Part shown: positions 10,972 to 19,374 of the stretch, piece by piece
How the letters are laid out: every line of letters begins with the position of its first letter
Numbering within the stretch: the stretch's first letter is position 1
Made by a program: the position numbers and the translations under genes
Notes under the pieces: model-generated
Database searches by the model: none
The model's input: only the letters and a program-made list of their open reading frames with translations
What the model was told of the DNA's origin: nothing
Source of the DNA: JADCRZ01 sp037718865
Lineage (GTDB): Bacteria; Bacteroidota; Bacteroidia; Chitinophagales; Chitinophagaceae
Reading direction: 5' to 3'
Assembly: GCA_037718865.1 (NCBI GenBank)
Contig: JBBJMP010000004.1
Coordinates: 290,019-354,018 of the forward strand
Length of the DNA stretch: 64,000 nucleotides

Positions 10972-11066
10972 ATACAGACGATAAACAGCTTAATTTCATT
11001 TGGCGCAAGTGATCATTATTAATCACTTATCGGTCAGTTTAATTAGCTTCGCAAAAAAGAATCGAT

Positions 11067-11381
11067 ATGGAAAATCAGAACAATCAGCCTAACCAGTTAA
11101 ATATAGAGATCTCGGAAGAAACTGCTGAAGGTCAATATGCAAATCTGGCGATTATTACACATTCACATGCTGAGTTTGTTATTGATTTTGTAAATGTTAT
11201 GCCTGGCACACCGAAGAGCAAGGTCAAGTCGAGGATCATATTAACTCCCCAGCATGCCAAGCGTTTTATGAAAGCCTTGCTGGAAAACGTCAGCCGTTTT
11301 GAAGCGGTCAATGGTGAGATACAAGACCTAGAAGCTGTTGAACTTCCGATGAATTTCGGCGGCCCGACGGCGCAGGCGTGA
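11067..11381 (+). CDS. DUF3467 family protein
   Basis: Small cytosolic protein of 104 residues of the DUF3467 family, widespread in Bacteroidota and of unknown biochemical role. The core HAEFVIDFVNVMPGTPK, followed by SRIILTPQHAKRFMKALLEN, is the recognisable family pattern. It stands alone between a terminator and a convergent minus-strand gene and is probably a single-gene transcript. Confidence 0.85.
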   Translation: MENQNNQPNQLNIEISEETAEGQYANLAIITHSHAEFVIDFVNVMPGTPKSKVKSRIILTPQHAKRFMKALLENVSRFEAVNGEIQDLEAVELPMNFGGPTAQA

Positions 11382-11471
11382 AAGAGAATGTGCAAATGTG
11401 CAATGCAAGACGACCCCTGGTTGGTGGTTTCACCAACTACTACCGTAGTCCATTCAGCCAAGCGTATTTAT

Positions 11472-12767
11472 TCAGCTCATCGTGAATTTTTTAATACCGT
11501 CCACCAATACATCCAGGTTCTTTGCTGTCGTATATACGTTCGGCGTGATCCGTACCCCTTTAATATTTTCCCATTCTATTCCCACAGTGTGAATTTTATA
11601 ATTATTGAAAAGAAAAGAATCAAGCTCCCCGGGTTTTTTCCCCTCTATGGCAATCAAACCTATGGCACATCCGAACCCGGCTTTCATAGAGGTGCATAGC
11701 CTTACTTTCGGAATGTCTTTAACCTGGTTCATCCAATAGTTTTTTAAGTAAAGCAATCGCTCTTCTTTTCTCTTTCCATTGATCATGTTGTGAAATTCAA
11801 TGGCCTTGCCTATAGCTTGTTCAATAAAAAAGGGGCGTGTGCCTAAATGCTCAAACTTGCGGATGTCATCCTCTTCCGGATCGGCAGCGGCAAACAGCGG
11901 ATATAATTTTTTGATGCGGTTCTTCTTTACAAAAAGCAAGCCGCTGCCTATGCAGGCGCTCAGCCATTTGTGCAGGCTGGTCCCAAAGTAATCGGCACCT
12001 AATTCAGGAATGGTGAATTGGAAGTGCGCAAAGCTGTGTGCTCCGTCTACCACTACCTGTATATCCTGTACGTGGGCCGCATCAGCAATTTTTTTTACCG
12101 GAAGAATTTGACCGTTCCAGTTAATGATATGGGTAACATGAACAATTTTTGTGTTGGACGTGAATTTTTGGATATATGCATTGGCAAGGTACTCATTGCT
12201 TTCGCTGGGTAATTCCAGGTTGACCCATACCAGTTTGATGCCATCCCGCTTTTCCCTTTGCTTCCACGCGTTGATCATATTGGGATAGTCTTGTTTGCTC
12301 AATACCACTTCATCACCCTGTTTGAGGTCAAGACCGAAAATTACTGTTTCCAAAGCTTCTGAGGCATTTCGCTGAATGGCTATCTCATCGGCATCACAAC
12401 CAGCCAGCAGTGCAAGGTTTCTCCTCAGCGGTTCACGGCCCTGGTCTAATATCCTCCACATGTAATAGCTTGGGGCTTCGTTGGAGAGGTCATGATATCT
12501 TTTCATGGCTTCCTGTACCGGCTTGGGAGACGGCGCCACGCCGCCGTTATTTAAATTTATGATGGATGGAGATACGGTGTAAGACTGCTGCACGTAATAC
12601 CAGAAGTCTTCATCCCCAGCCAGGCTTTCAGGAGAAAGGTTGCGGGTCTGTTCCAGCGCGTTGACGAGCCTGCGGGTCCATGCCGGTTGTATAAAGCTGT
12701 TAAGCATAGGAATAGCTAAAACACTGCCTGCTGTGTGTAAAAAAGATCGGCGGTTAAAGTGGAACAT
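11472..12767 (-). CDS. Class V aminotransferase-fold enzyme with Tat-like signal
   Basis: PLP-dependent enzyme of the class V aminotransferase / isopenicillin N epimerase-like group, 431 residues. The PLP lysine is probably that in the segment DYFGTSLHKWLSA; the cofactor-binding aspartate is in VVVDGAHSFAH. The N-terminus, with NRRSFLHTAG followed by a hydrophobic stretch, looks like a twin-arginine export signal, so the enzyme is likely exported folded with its cofactor. Substrate cannot be told from sequence. It is divergent from the heparinase-like gene across a 159-base shared upstream region. Confidence 0.85.
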   Translation of the reverse strand: MFHFNRRSFLHTAGSVLAIPMLNSFIQPAWTRRLVNALEQTRNLSPESLAGDEDFWYYVQQSYTVSPSIINLNNGGVAPSPKPVQEAMKRYHDLSNEAPSYYMWRILDQGREPLRRNLALLAGCDADEIAIQRNASEALETVIFGLDLKQGDEVVLSKQDYPNMINAWKQREKRDGIKLVWVNLELPSESNEYLANAYIQKFTSNTKIVHVTHIINWNGQILPVKKIADAAHVQDIQVVVDGAHSFAHFQFTIPELGADYFGTSLHKWLSACIGSGLLFVKKNRIKKLYPLFAAADPEEDDIRKFEHLGTRPFFIEQAIGKAIEFHNMINGKRKEERLLYLKNYWMNQVKDIPKVRLCTSMKAGFGCAIGLIAIEGKKPGELDSFLFNNYKIHTVGIEWENIKGVRITPNVYTTAKNLDVLVDGIKKFTMS

Positions 12768-12926
12768 TCCAATAGGTTTTAAAGGGGGAATAGGAAATTA
12801 ATAAAAAAATCCAATAGAACACTTAATTGTTTCTTTTGGCTTTCAAGCTCAGGCTTCTCTGTAATCTGTTTAAACCGTTTTGTTCAATATCTTTAGAGCT
12901 GCAAGTTTTTATTAATCCCTTTTTCG

Positions 12927-15065
12927 ATGAAACGATTTTTATCAACGTTTGCGCTCATCACATGTTGTTTACTTCTTTCCGGCCAGAGTAAGCATAACGA
13001 TACTGCGGGCCTGAAACTGCTTTTCAATAAGCGAAGTTTTGAAAATATAAAAGCCAATATCGCGAAATACGCATGGGCCAGAAATGCTTACAATGACGTG
13101 CTTGCAAACGCCGATAAATGGGTAAACAAACCTGTGCTGATACCTCCACGCGGCGGTAACTGGATTCATTATTATGTAAGTCCTAAAGACGGGTCTTCAC
13201 TAAGAACCGGTAAAGAAATAGCTCCGTGGCAGTGGGAGCACATAAGCACAGCAACGGGTGAGGTCTACAAGGGAGACTCTTTGCATATAAGGTATGATTT
13301 TGATGGGTGCGTTCTTTATGGATATCATCAACAACTTGCCCATGCTTTATACAATCTTGGTTTGGCGTTTCAGTTAACCGACGACGTTAGGTATGCAGAC
13401 AAGGCCAGGACGATACTTATCGGCTATACGGACATTTATTTGAAACTGCCCATCCGTGACAAGACGGGCACGTATAACCTGAATGACAGTACGGGTGCCG
13501 GCCATATTTGCGTTCAGACGCTTGACGAAGCGGTATGGCTGATAACCATTGTGCAGGGAGCTGATATGATTTGGGGTCAGCTCACGGCGAATGAAAAAGG
13601 ATATATAAAAGAGCGTTTCTTGTTACCCGCTACAGACGTAATTATGGCACACCGCATGGAGCTACACAATATACAGTGCTGGAAGAATGCTGCAGTGGGG
13701 ATGACGGGATTTCTCCTGAATGACGAAAGATTAATAGACAATGCCATGAATGATTCTGTTGGTGGCTTTAACAGGCAGCTGAGAGAGGGAGTGACCCGTG
13801 AAGGCCTTTGGTGGGAAAGAAGCCCGAGTTACCATTTTTATGCTGTTACCCCACTAATTTATCTTGCTGAAACTGCACTACAGAATAATTACCCGGTAGA
13901 TATGACCGTGATCAAACGGCTGTTCGACGGCCCGATTGCCATATCCAATTCTTTTCTGACACTGCCGGCCTTCAATGATTCAAACCCCACGAACCTGGAA
14001 GGCAGCGCCGATCTGTATGTTTGGGCTTATGCGCACTTCAAGGACGAAAGTTATGTAAGCATCATTTCCAGGCAGGTTCCCAATTCCGTGTTCTCTCTCG
14101 TATACAGGCAGGAAGAGCTTCCTGCATCTAAAAGCCCGCCGAAAAAGAGTGTCGATATGCAAGACACAAGATTTGCCGTCCTCGTTAAAGGCGCACAAGA
14201 AAATGCTGCGTGGCTGGTTTTGAAATATGACACGAATGCAGGTGGCTGGCATAGCCAGGACGATAAGTTAAGCTTTGTTCTATATAAAGGCCGGCAGGAA
14301 ATTGCCGTCGATCCAGGAGTTGAAAGATATGGCTCCATTTTACATAATGGATGGTTTCTTTCTACATTTGCTCATAATTCCCTGCTTGTCGATGAAAAAC
14401 AACAGAGCCGTGCCGGTGGCGAAATGATCGCATTTGGTTCCAAAAGAAATGCGGATTACCTCGTAACACGGTGCAACGGCGCTTATGAAGGTGTTGAGCT
14501 CCGCCGCAGTATTGCCATGCTCGACTCCACAAATATTCTTGTGATTGATCAATTCATTTCAGACGAAACGCACACATACGATGTTCCGTATCACCAACAG
14601 GGAAACTGGCAGCTGTTGCCAAAAGGAGAGCCATGGATTGCTCCGGATAAACGGGGATATAAATTTCTGGCAAACGCTACCATAAGAAAAGCAAAAAGCA
14701 ATCAGGCATTGTCCACCCGGCTGGATTCCGGAGAAGAAATAGCCATTTCTGTTCATACTCCTGCAGGTGAATCCATGGAGATCATCACCAGCATGGGAAT
14801 ATTCAGGAATAATGCTAAGGCTCCGGCATTGATCCTCCGGCAACGCGGAAAAGAAGCCCTGTTTGTATGGTGTATTTCGCTTGATGGCAAACCGGTAGAA
14901 CTAAAATCTTCACCCGTAAAAAACAACAAAGGCAGCTTACTGCCACTTTCCAGGGGATGTATAATTAACGTAACAAGTGACGGAGGAAAAAGATGGACCG
15001 TTTATAACAACCCCGATAAGGTGGCCTTGCAAAACGGTAGCGACGAAGCCTTTGATGTTTTTTAA
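12927..15065 (+). CDS. Heparinase II/III-like (alginate-lyase-type) secreted polysaccharide lyase
   Basis: Secreted protein of 712 residues, predicted uronic-acid polysaccharide lyase. It has a signal peptide (MKRFLSTFALITCCLLLSGQ), an N-terminal alpha/alpha-toroid portion (about 40-400) with the catalytic-type segment MELHNIQCWKNAA, and a C-terminal heparinase II/III-like beta-sandwich (about 410-650) starting with GWHSQDDKLSFVLY and GWFLSTFAHNSLLVD. The fold assignment is fairly secure, the substrate is not. No sulfatase or uronate-degradation gene is next to it. Confidence 0.8.
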   Translation: MKRFLSTFALITCCLLLSGQSKHNDTAGLKLLFNKRSFENIKANIAKYAWARNAYNDVLANADKWVNKPVLIPPRGGNWIHYYVSPKDGSSLRTGKEIAPWQWEHISTATGEVYKGDSLHIRYDFDGCVLYGYHQQLAHALYNLGLAFQLTDDVRYADKARTILIGYTDIYLKLPIRDKTGTYNLNDSTGAGHICVQTLDEAVWLITIVQGADMIWGQLTANEKGYIKERFLLPATDVIMAHRMELHNIQCWKNAAVGMTGFLLNDERLIDNAMNDSVGGFNRQLREGVTREGLWWERSPSYHFYAVTPLIYLAETALQNNYPVDMTVIKRLFDGPIAISNSFLTLPAFNDSNPTNLEGSADLYVWAYAHFKDESYVSIISRQVPNSVFSLVYRQEELPASKSPPKKSVDMQDTRFAVLVKGAQENAAWLVLKYDTNAGGWHSQDDKLSFVLYKGRQEIAVDPGVERYGSILHNGWFLSTFAHNSLLVDEKQQSRAGGEMIAFGSKRNADYLVTRCNGAYEGVELRRSIAMLDSTNILVIDQFISDETHTYDVPYHQQGNWQLLPKGEPWIAPDKRGYKFLANATIRKAKSNQALSTRLDSGEEIAISVHTPAGESMEIITSMGIFRNNAKAPALILRQRGKEALFVWCISLDGKPVELKSSPVKNNKGSLLPLSRGCIINVTSDGGKRWTVYNNPDKVALQNGSDEAFDVF

Positions 15066-15213
15066 AGAAGTATTCTCGTTATACCTATTCCGTCAACAGT
15101 AGTATAAAGAATGAAATCTTATGCTGGCAATTGGAGAATAAACAATACCCTTTACAATAATCCTTATCCGAAAAGATGAAATAACCTATGCACAGGCGCT
15201 TTCAGTCTTTTGA

Positions 15214-15351
15214 GGTACAAGTGGGGTACAAAACAGCCAGGTTTCTTGCATACAGCGCCTAGCCAAAACCGCTTGTTGGATACCATGTAGGGCAAAATTT
15301 CTTTATAAAATAAGTGAAATCATCTATAATTTTCTAAAAGCATTTTGTACC
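15214..15351. repeat. Cluster of GGTACAAA motifs (possible left end of mobile element)
   Basis: GGTACAAG at 15214-15221, GGTACAAAA at 15225-15233 and the inverted form TTTGTACC at 15344-15351. The same motif is repeated immediately upstream of the integrase at 39.7 kb. By known behaviour of tyrosine recombinases these could be arm-type binding sites. The core attachment repeat could not be identified by eye. Confidence 0.4.
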
Positions 15352-15374
15352 TTGGCAAATTAATCCCCTTAAAG

Positions 15375-15572
15375 ATGCCACAAAAATTTGTACCCGGGCA
15401 GCGTATTGTCCTCCGCCAGAATGGTGATTCGCTTTATGGCAACATTATAAGTATAAAGAAGCTATTCGTAAAAGTACAGTTTGACGGCTTTACAAATCCC
15501 AAGGTTCTTGACGAGCTTTTTTCAGTCTTTTTGACCCCTGTCAGCCTCGTCGATCAATTCTCCCAAAATTAA
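15375..15572 (+). CDS. Small 'FEPGQR' family protein, copy A
   Basis: Unrecognised 65-residue protein, first of a tandem family. The ATG at 15375 is preferred because the alignment with copies B-D begins there: MPQKFVPGQRIVLRQNGD. Shared pattern: KFxPGQRxVxRxND, then G-I-S, then VxVQFDGF, then P-x-x-L. The short alternating hydrophobic pattern with conserved glycines suggests a small SH3/Tudor/KOW-like beta-barrel; this is inference. The C-terminus differs from the other copies, which end in an acidic tail. Its end overlaps the convergent minus-strand gene by 32 bases. Confidence 0.65.
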   Translation: MPQKFVPGQRIVLRQNGDSLYGNIISIKKLFVKVQFDGFTNPKVLDELFSVFLTPVSLVDQFSQN

Positions 15573-15759
15573 CACGATGCAATGGTGATCTGCTTCGATC
15601 ATTCAAATGTGCAACCCAGTGGCCATTGATATTGGTTATCATCCCTTTGAAATATTTGTCAATGAACACCTGGAAGCCGCCGCCTGCTGCCGTAGGTTTC
15701 TGAGAGTTCACCTTTTTGCCCCTATCGCCGAAGGAAGCGGTGAATTCGATTGGCTTCAT
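15541..15759 (-). CDS. Small conserved hypothetical protein
   Basis: Reading frame of 72 residues from the ATG at 15759 (MKPIEFTASFGDRGKKVNSQ...). The start at 15759 is preferred over an upstream ATG at 15840 because the upstream 27 residues look like untranslated leader. The segment GGGFQVFIDKYFKGMITNIN resembles small Bacteroidota proteins of unknown function. It converges on and overlaps the end of copy A. Confidence 0.5.
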   Translation of the reverse strand: MKPIEFTASFGDRGKKVNSQKPTAAGGGFQVFIDKYFKGMITNINGHWVAHLNDRSRSPLHRVNFGRIDRRG

Positions 15760-15874
15760 AGTATTTTTACTCTTTTTTATTGTAAGCAGGCAAATCTTTG
15801 CTAAAAGGGCATGCTTTTTTAAGTGGTTGAAATTAGTCATGCTTTAAGAATTTCATTACTTTACAAAGATTATT

Positions 15875-16024
15875 ATGCAAAACAAATTTGAACCAGGTCA
15901 GAGGGTTGTAGTGCGCGAAAATGATAATTGTATTTATGGAAACATTCTTAGCGTTAATAAGCCATTAATTGAAGTCCAGTTTGATGGGTTTCCTCAGCCC
16001 ACTCTTTTGGGTAAGGAGTTTTAG
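15875..16024 (+). CDS. Small 'FEPGQR' family protein, copy B (short)
   Basis: A 49-residue frame, MQNKFEPGQRVVVREND to LLGKEF, aligned over its whole length with copies A and C. It stops just after the conserved FDGFPQPTLL segment and lacks the acidic C-terminal tail of copy C, so it may be a truncated copy. Confidence 0.5.
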   Translation: MQNKFEPGQRVVVRENDNCIYGNILSVNKPLIEVQFDGFPQPTLLGKEF

Positions 16025-16126
16025 CATACTTAGAGCTTTATAATGACCACAATAAGATGCAGGGAATTCAGTAACTCAAAAAATGTTTCCTGTGGCCGCT
16101 TTAATATAATTTAGTCGAAAAAATTT

Positions 16127-16315
16127 ATGAAAATGAGATTTGAACTAGGCCAAAGAGTTATGATCCGGAAAAATGATGATTGCGTCATGGGTCGGGTTAT
16201 AAGCGCCGACGATGAGTATACGGTAGTCCAATTCGAGGATCTGGAACATCCAACCGTCTTGAATGAAGCTGCTTTGGCAGATTTAGAACTTTGTGAAGAT
16301 CATGACGATGAGTAA
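16127..16315 (+). CDS. Small 'FEPGQR' family protein, copy C
   Basis: A 62-residue protein (MKMRFELGQRVMIRKNDD...). It carries the complete family pattern plus an acidic tail (LELCEDHDDE). Its stop overlaps the start of the next gene in the arrangement GATGAGTAATG, so ATG and TAA share bases. The same junction recurs at 18751-18760, which shows the two genes were translationally coupled in the ancestor. Confidence 0.65.
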   Translation: MKMRFELGQRVMIRKNDDCVMGRVISADDEYTVVQFEDLEHPTVLNEAALADLELCEDHDDE

Positions 16316-16480
16316 TGTAATTGATTATAGAAGTGAAGGCCTTATGATTTCTTTATAAAAAGGGATGGCATCCGTTCTTACGTGTGCAGAAATGCGCAGA
16401 TGTATGAGGACGAAGATGGATTTGCCGCGACCAGGACCTATATCATTTACTGTTTCCACTCTAGTATTCTATGGTAACCG
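16308..16480 (+). pseudogene. Broken copy of 'VYCLHP' family gene (module C)
   Basis: The start (MSNVIDYRSEGLMI) is nearly identical to that of the intact gene at 18752, but the frame runs into a stop after about 13 codons. In another frame the text MYEDEDGFAATRTYIIYCFH matches the middle of the intact protein (MYCDEDGLAPTGSYFVYCLH). It is therefore a frameshifted, truncated relic. Beyond it, to about 16640, nothing is recognisable. Confidence 0.7.
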
Positions 16481-16689
16481 ATAGGCACTCCTTCATGTAG
16501 CCCCATTTTTTCTCATGATCGCATTTTTTTCCCTTCTCTTATTTTCGAATTAATGCACTCCTGGTGTATACTGTCTTTATTCATTTTCGCGTAAGCGCTT
16601 AAACGTCCCTGATTGTCACATATTTTATAGCGGAGGTTATGGTAAATACTTATTTTGCCAAACAACGTGAAGCTATGCTAAACGAAAAA

Positions 16690-16719
16690 TTCCCGCGATG
16701 CCAACCAGGGCAGCGGGAA
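16690..16719. other. Two-tier hairpin in intergenic sequence
   Basis: TTCCCGC (16690-16696) pairs with GCGGGAA (16713-16719), and inside it TGCC pairs with GGCA. No T run follows, so it is not a typical terminator. It lies between modules C and D; the surrounding 16500-16850 region has no convincing gene. Confidence 0.4.
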
Positions 16720-16851
16720 GTAGAGGGGGGCTGGATTATGAGGTGGCTATAAAAAGGACAAAATGCATACGAGTAATGAAGTAGTCTATTAGGTGTAAAA
16801 TGTCCATAAACAAATAAAGAGTTGGCAAGATCTTAAAAAACAAATAATAAA

Positions 16852-17090
16852 GTGAAATTTGAACCGGGGCAAAGAATTGTAGTTCCCAAAGATGATGATT
16901 GCGTTTTTTGGGAGGGTTATAGGTGTTAAGCACGGGGTTAACAGTGGTGCATTTTGAAAATCTGGAACACCCAACCATATTCGACGAATCTTTCTTATCG
17001 CAGCTTGAGCTATGCGAGGAGGATGAGATGATGAATGACCAATTGCAATTTGCCAGCTTACGTTTGAATAGTATACACTATGCCGATTGA
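16852..17090 (+). pseudogene. 'FEPGQR' family copy D, frameshifted
   Basis: From a GTG at 16852 the text VKFEPGQRIVVPKDDDCVF matches the family, then the frame breaks. Removing one T in the run near 16907 and one G in the run near 16934 restores the family pattern (GRVIG..., VVHFENLEHPTIFDE, then LELCEEDE). Both lesions are in homopolymer runs, so decay or sequencing error are both possible. Confidence 0.7.
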
Positions 17091-17369
17091 TAATATCTAA
17101 TTATTGTTTTGACGTACCTTTTGAAAGCGATAGAGAGGCCAGAATATTTGGTTATCCATCCTGAAATGCACTTCAGCTGTGCAAGGGATTAACCCCCACT
17201 GGCAGGTACTTTTATCTATTACCTCCATCCGCAAGGCGGCCCCTGCCACTTGATCATAGAACAAGATGAAAATTGTAATTGGATATCAGAATGCCTTCCT
17301 TTTATTCCCAATGACTTTGTTTGCTTAATTGTAGATAAGGGAGAATCAAAATCAAGAGAATTATGCTAA
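17080..17369 (+). pseudogene. Broken copy of 'VYCLHP' family gene (module D)
   Basis: Across several frames the text can be aligned with the intact gene at 19066: a start MPIDN, then YCFDVPFESDREA, then TFIYYLHPQGGPCHLIIEQD and NWISECLPFIPNDFV. At least two frameshifts separate these parts. The last in-frame part ends at the TAA at 17367, immediately where an SRAP-like start follows. Confidence 0.7.
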
Positions 17370-17507
17370 TACAATGGCATCCGAATTCCAGTGGCTGAAT
17401 TCATTCGCTTGAAACAGATAAAAAAGGAAGAATTCTGGCTTTTGGAATTTAAATTTGGACTTCCGATACAGACTCGGCTGCTTGCCAGTTTAGGAGTTGA
17501 ACCTTGA
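17363..17507 (+). pseudogene. N-terminal fragment of SRAP (YedK/HMCES-like) gene
   Basis: Bacteroidota SRAP proteins typically begin MCYYNG...EFIRLKQ. Here, after a damaged start (bases ATGCTAATAC), the frame reads YNGIRIPVAEFIRLKQIKKE and ends at the TGA at 17505. The usual Met-Cys start is spoiled by what looks like a two-base loss plus a substitution. The remainder of an SRAP protein is found 1.8 kb downstream at 19337, with other genes in between. Identification is by remembered family pattern and should be confirmed by alignment. Confidence 0.6.
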
Positions 17508-17518
17508 ATTTTTTTCGT

Positions 17519-18628
17519 ATGTTTATCCAAATAATGTTGACATGCGGACAAACATACTACTTGTTTGTAGGAACATATACAAAAACAGGTAGCAAAGGAA
17601 TTTATGTATATCATTTCAATGCAGCTACAGGAAAGGCAGAACATATCAGCAATACAGAAGGTGTGATAAATCCTTCTTACGTAGCAATAGCACCGAATAA
17701 TAAATACATATATGCAGTAACTGAGTCAGGCGGAAGTCTGGGTCCCGACGGTCAACAACCCGGAAGCGTAAGTGCTTTCACCTTTGATAGGTCATCTGGA
17801 CAATTAAGCTTCATTAATAAACAGCCCAGTGGTGGCGATAATCCATGTTATGTAACTGTAAGCAAAAATAACAGATGGGTACTGGCAGGCAATTACATGG
17901 GAGGAAGTTTATCAGCATTTCAGGTGGATGCTGATGGAAGGCTGCAGCCTTTCAGCCAATTAATTGAACATACCGGTAAAAGTGTCAATGAACGACGACA
18001 GGAAAAACCTCATGTTCATGCAACGGTACTTTCTCCAGCTGAGGATTATGTGTTTGTTCCAGACTTAGGAATTGATAGAGTGCATATCTATAAATTTAAT
18101 CCGGCTTCTAATAAACCTCTGCAACCAGGACGGCCGCCGTTTGTTGCATCTACCCCTGGTAGTGGACCCAGACATTTTACCTTCCATCCCAATAAGAAAC
18201 ATGCTTACCTGATTGAAGAACTGAGCGGTACTGTAGTGGCATACGCCCATACAGACGGAAGATTATCTTTCAAACAACGTATTTCAACTCATCCTGCAGA
18301 TTACAAAGGAATTATTGGAAGTGCGGATATCCATACATCACCTGATGGTAAATTCTTATACGCATCAAACCGCGGTGACGCAAATTCCCTCACTATTTTT
18401 TCCATTGATGCAAAGACCGGCCGGCTGTCATTACAGGGACATCAGTCTACACTTGGAGTAACGCCCCGGAACTTTACTCTGGATCCTTCCGGAAATTATT
18501 TATTAGTAGCCAACCAAGGGACAAACAATGTAGTTATTTTCAAAAGAAATCAACAAACCGGCTTATTGCGGGCAACTGGCCAACAACTTTCTGTTCCTAC
18601 TCCTTCTTGCCTGAAGATGATGAAATAA
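17519..18628 (+). CDS. 6-phosphogluconolactonase-like beta-propeller lactonase
   Basis: Seven-bladed-propeller lactonase family (YbhE-like), about 369 residues from the ATG at 17519; a TTG at 17504 would add five. The first blade YYLFVGTYTKTGSKGIYVY and the late segment TPRNFTLDPSGNYLLVANQ are diagnostic. Known members hydrolyse 6-phosphogluconolactone or related lactones. Bacteroidota members usually carry an export signal; here only a short hydrophobic stub precedes the propeller, right at the junction with the SRAP fragment, so the original 5' end may have been lost on insertion. Confidence 0.85.
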   Translation: MFIQIMLTCGQTYYLFVGTYTKTGSKGIYVYHFNAATGKAEHISNTEGVINPSYVAIAPNNKYIYAVTESGGSLGPDGQQPGSVSAFTFDRSSGQLSFINKQPSGGDNPCYVTVSKNNRWVLAGNYMGGSLSAFQVDADGRLQPFSQLIEHTGKSVNERRQEKPHVHATVLSPAEDYVFVPDLGIDRVHIYKFNPASNKPLQPGRPPFVASTPGSGPRHFTFHPNKKHAYLIEELSGTVVAYAHTDGRLSFKQRISTHPADYKGIIGSADIHTSPDGKFLYASNRGDANSLTIFSIDAKTGRLSLQGHQSTLGVTPRNFTLDPSGNYLLVANQGTNNVVIFKRNQQTGLLRATGQQLSVPTPSCLKMMK

Positions 18629-18699
18629 CTAATTTACCTTTACTTTACTCCACCAGTATAAACGCTGCCCAGAAATAAGGTAGATATTTTTCTTCATTT

Positions 18700-18759
18700 T
18701 CAGTTGCGCCTTGCGCAAGGCTCCTCGAACTTTGCGAGGATGACGACGATGATGAGTAA
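18700..18759 (+). pseudogene. C-terminal remnant of 'FEPGQR' family gene (copy E)
   Basis: Only the acidic tail is left: LLELCEDDDDDE followed by TAA, overlapping the ATG of the next gene exactly as in module C. The rest of the gene has been replaced by sequence following the lactonase. Confidence 0.65.
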
Positions 18760-19060
18760 TGTAATTGACTATACAAGCGAAGGGTTTATGGTTCCTTATG
18801 AAAGGGATGATTCCCGGTGCTATGTCTCGATAAACGCACAGATGTACTGCGATGAGGATGGGCTCGCGCCTACCGGCAGTTATTTTGTTTATTGCTTACA
18901 TCCGCATAAAGGCAGTTGCTATTTCACTGTCGAACATGACCATGACCTTTCCAAATGGATTACTACAGACGCCCCTTCATTCATAGAGCATCGATTCATT
19001 GCCTGGATAGGTGAAAAGATCGATGAAAGAAAAATGGTTTCTATAAGCGAAACCGTGTAA
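18752..19060 (+). CDS. 'VYCLHP' family protein, copy 1
   Basis: Unrecognised 102-residue protein. The start at 18752 is chosen because the family resemblance begins at MSNVIDYTSEGFMVPYE; an in-frame ATG at 18704 lies in the remnant of the upstream gene. Features: PYERDD near the start, YVSINAQMYCDEDG, PTGSYFVYCLHPHKGSC, FTVEHDHD, then W and a C-terminal FIEHRFIAWIGEKI. No membrane segment or signal. It pairs with the tandem copy 5 bases downstream. Confidence 0.65.
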   Translation: MSNVIDYTSEGFMVPYERDDSRCYVSINAQMYCDEDGLAPTGSYFVYCLHPHKGSCYFTVEHDHDLSKWITTDAPSFIEHRFIAWIGEKIDERKMVSISETV

Positions 19061-19065
19061 ACCCT

Positions 19066-19374
19066 ATGCAGACTGATAACGATTATGAAGATTTCTGCTT
19101 TAACGTGCCATTTCAAAGAGATGAAGGTCCTGGATATGTGTCCATCCATGCGGAAATGGTCCCCGAAGTTCAAGGCTTTTCACCGACCGGCCGTTACTTT
19201 GTCTACTGCCTTCATCCAGTTGGCGGGACCTGCCATTTTATTGTCGAGCAGGATGTACAAGGCAATTGGATGTCCGAGAGCCTTCCTCCTTTTATCGATG
19301 ATAAATTTATCGATTTTATAGCTGACAGAGCCCCGGATGATCCAGCCTTCAGAATGGGGCCTGGTACCCTTTAA
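19066..19374 (+). CDS. 'VYCLHP' family protein, copy 2
   Basis: Tandem paralogue of the preceding gene, the same length (102 residues): MQTDNDYEDFCFNVPFQRDE, YVSIHAEMVPEVQG, PTGRYFVYCLHPVGGTC, FIVEQDVQGNW, then FIDDKFIDFIADR. Conserved residues such as PTGxYFVYCLHPxxGxC and FxVExD point to a maintained fold of unknown role. The last 38 bases overlap the truncated SRAP frame in another register. Confidence 0.65.
   Translation: MQTDNDYEDFCFNVPFQRDEGPGYVSIHAEMVPEVQGFSPTGRYFVYCLHPVGGTCHFIVEQDVQGNWMSESLPPFIDDKFIDFIADRAPDDPAFRMGPGTL

Noticed and set aside
11405..11450. Hairpin TTGGTG...CACCAA between convergent genes as a terminator
   Set aside because: Six-base stem without a T run on either strand; too weak to call.
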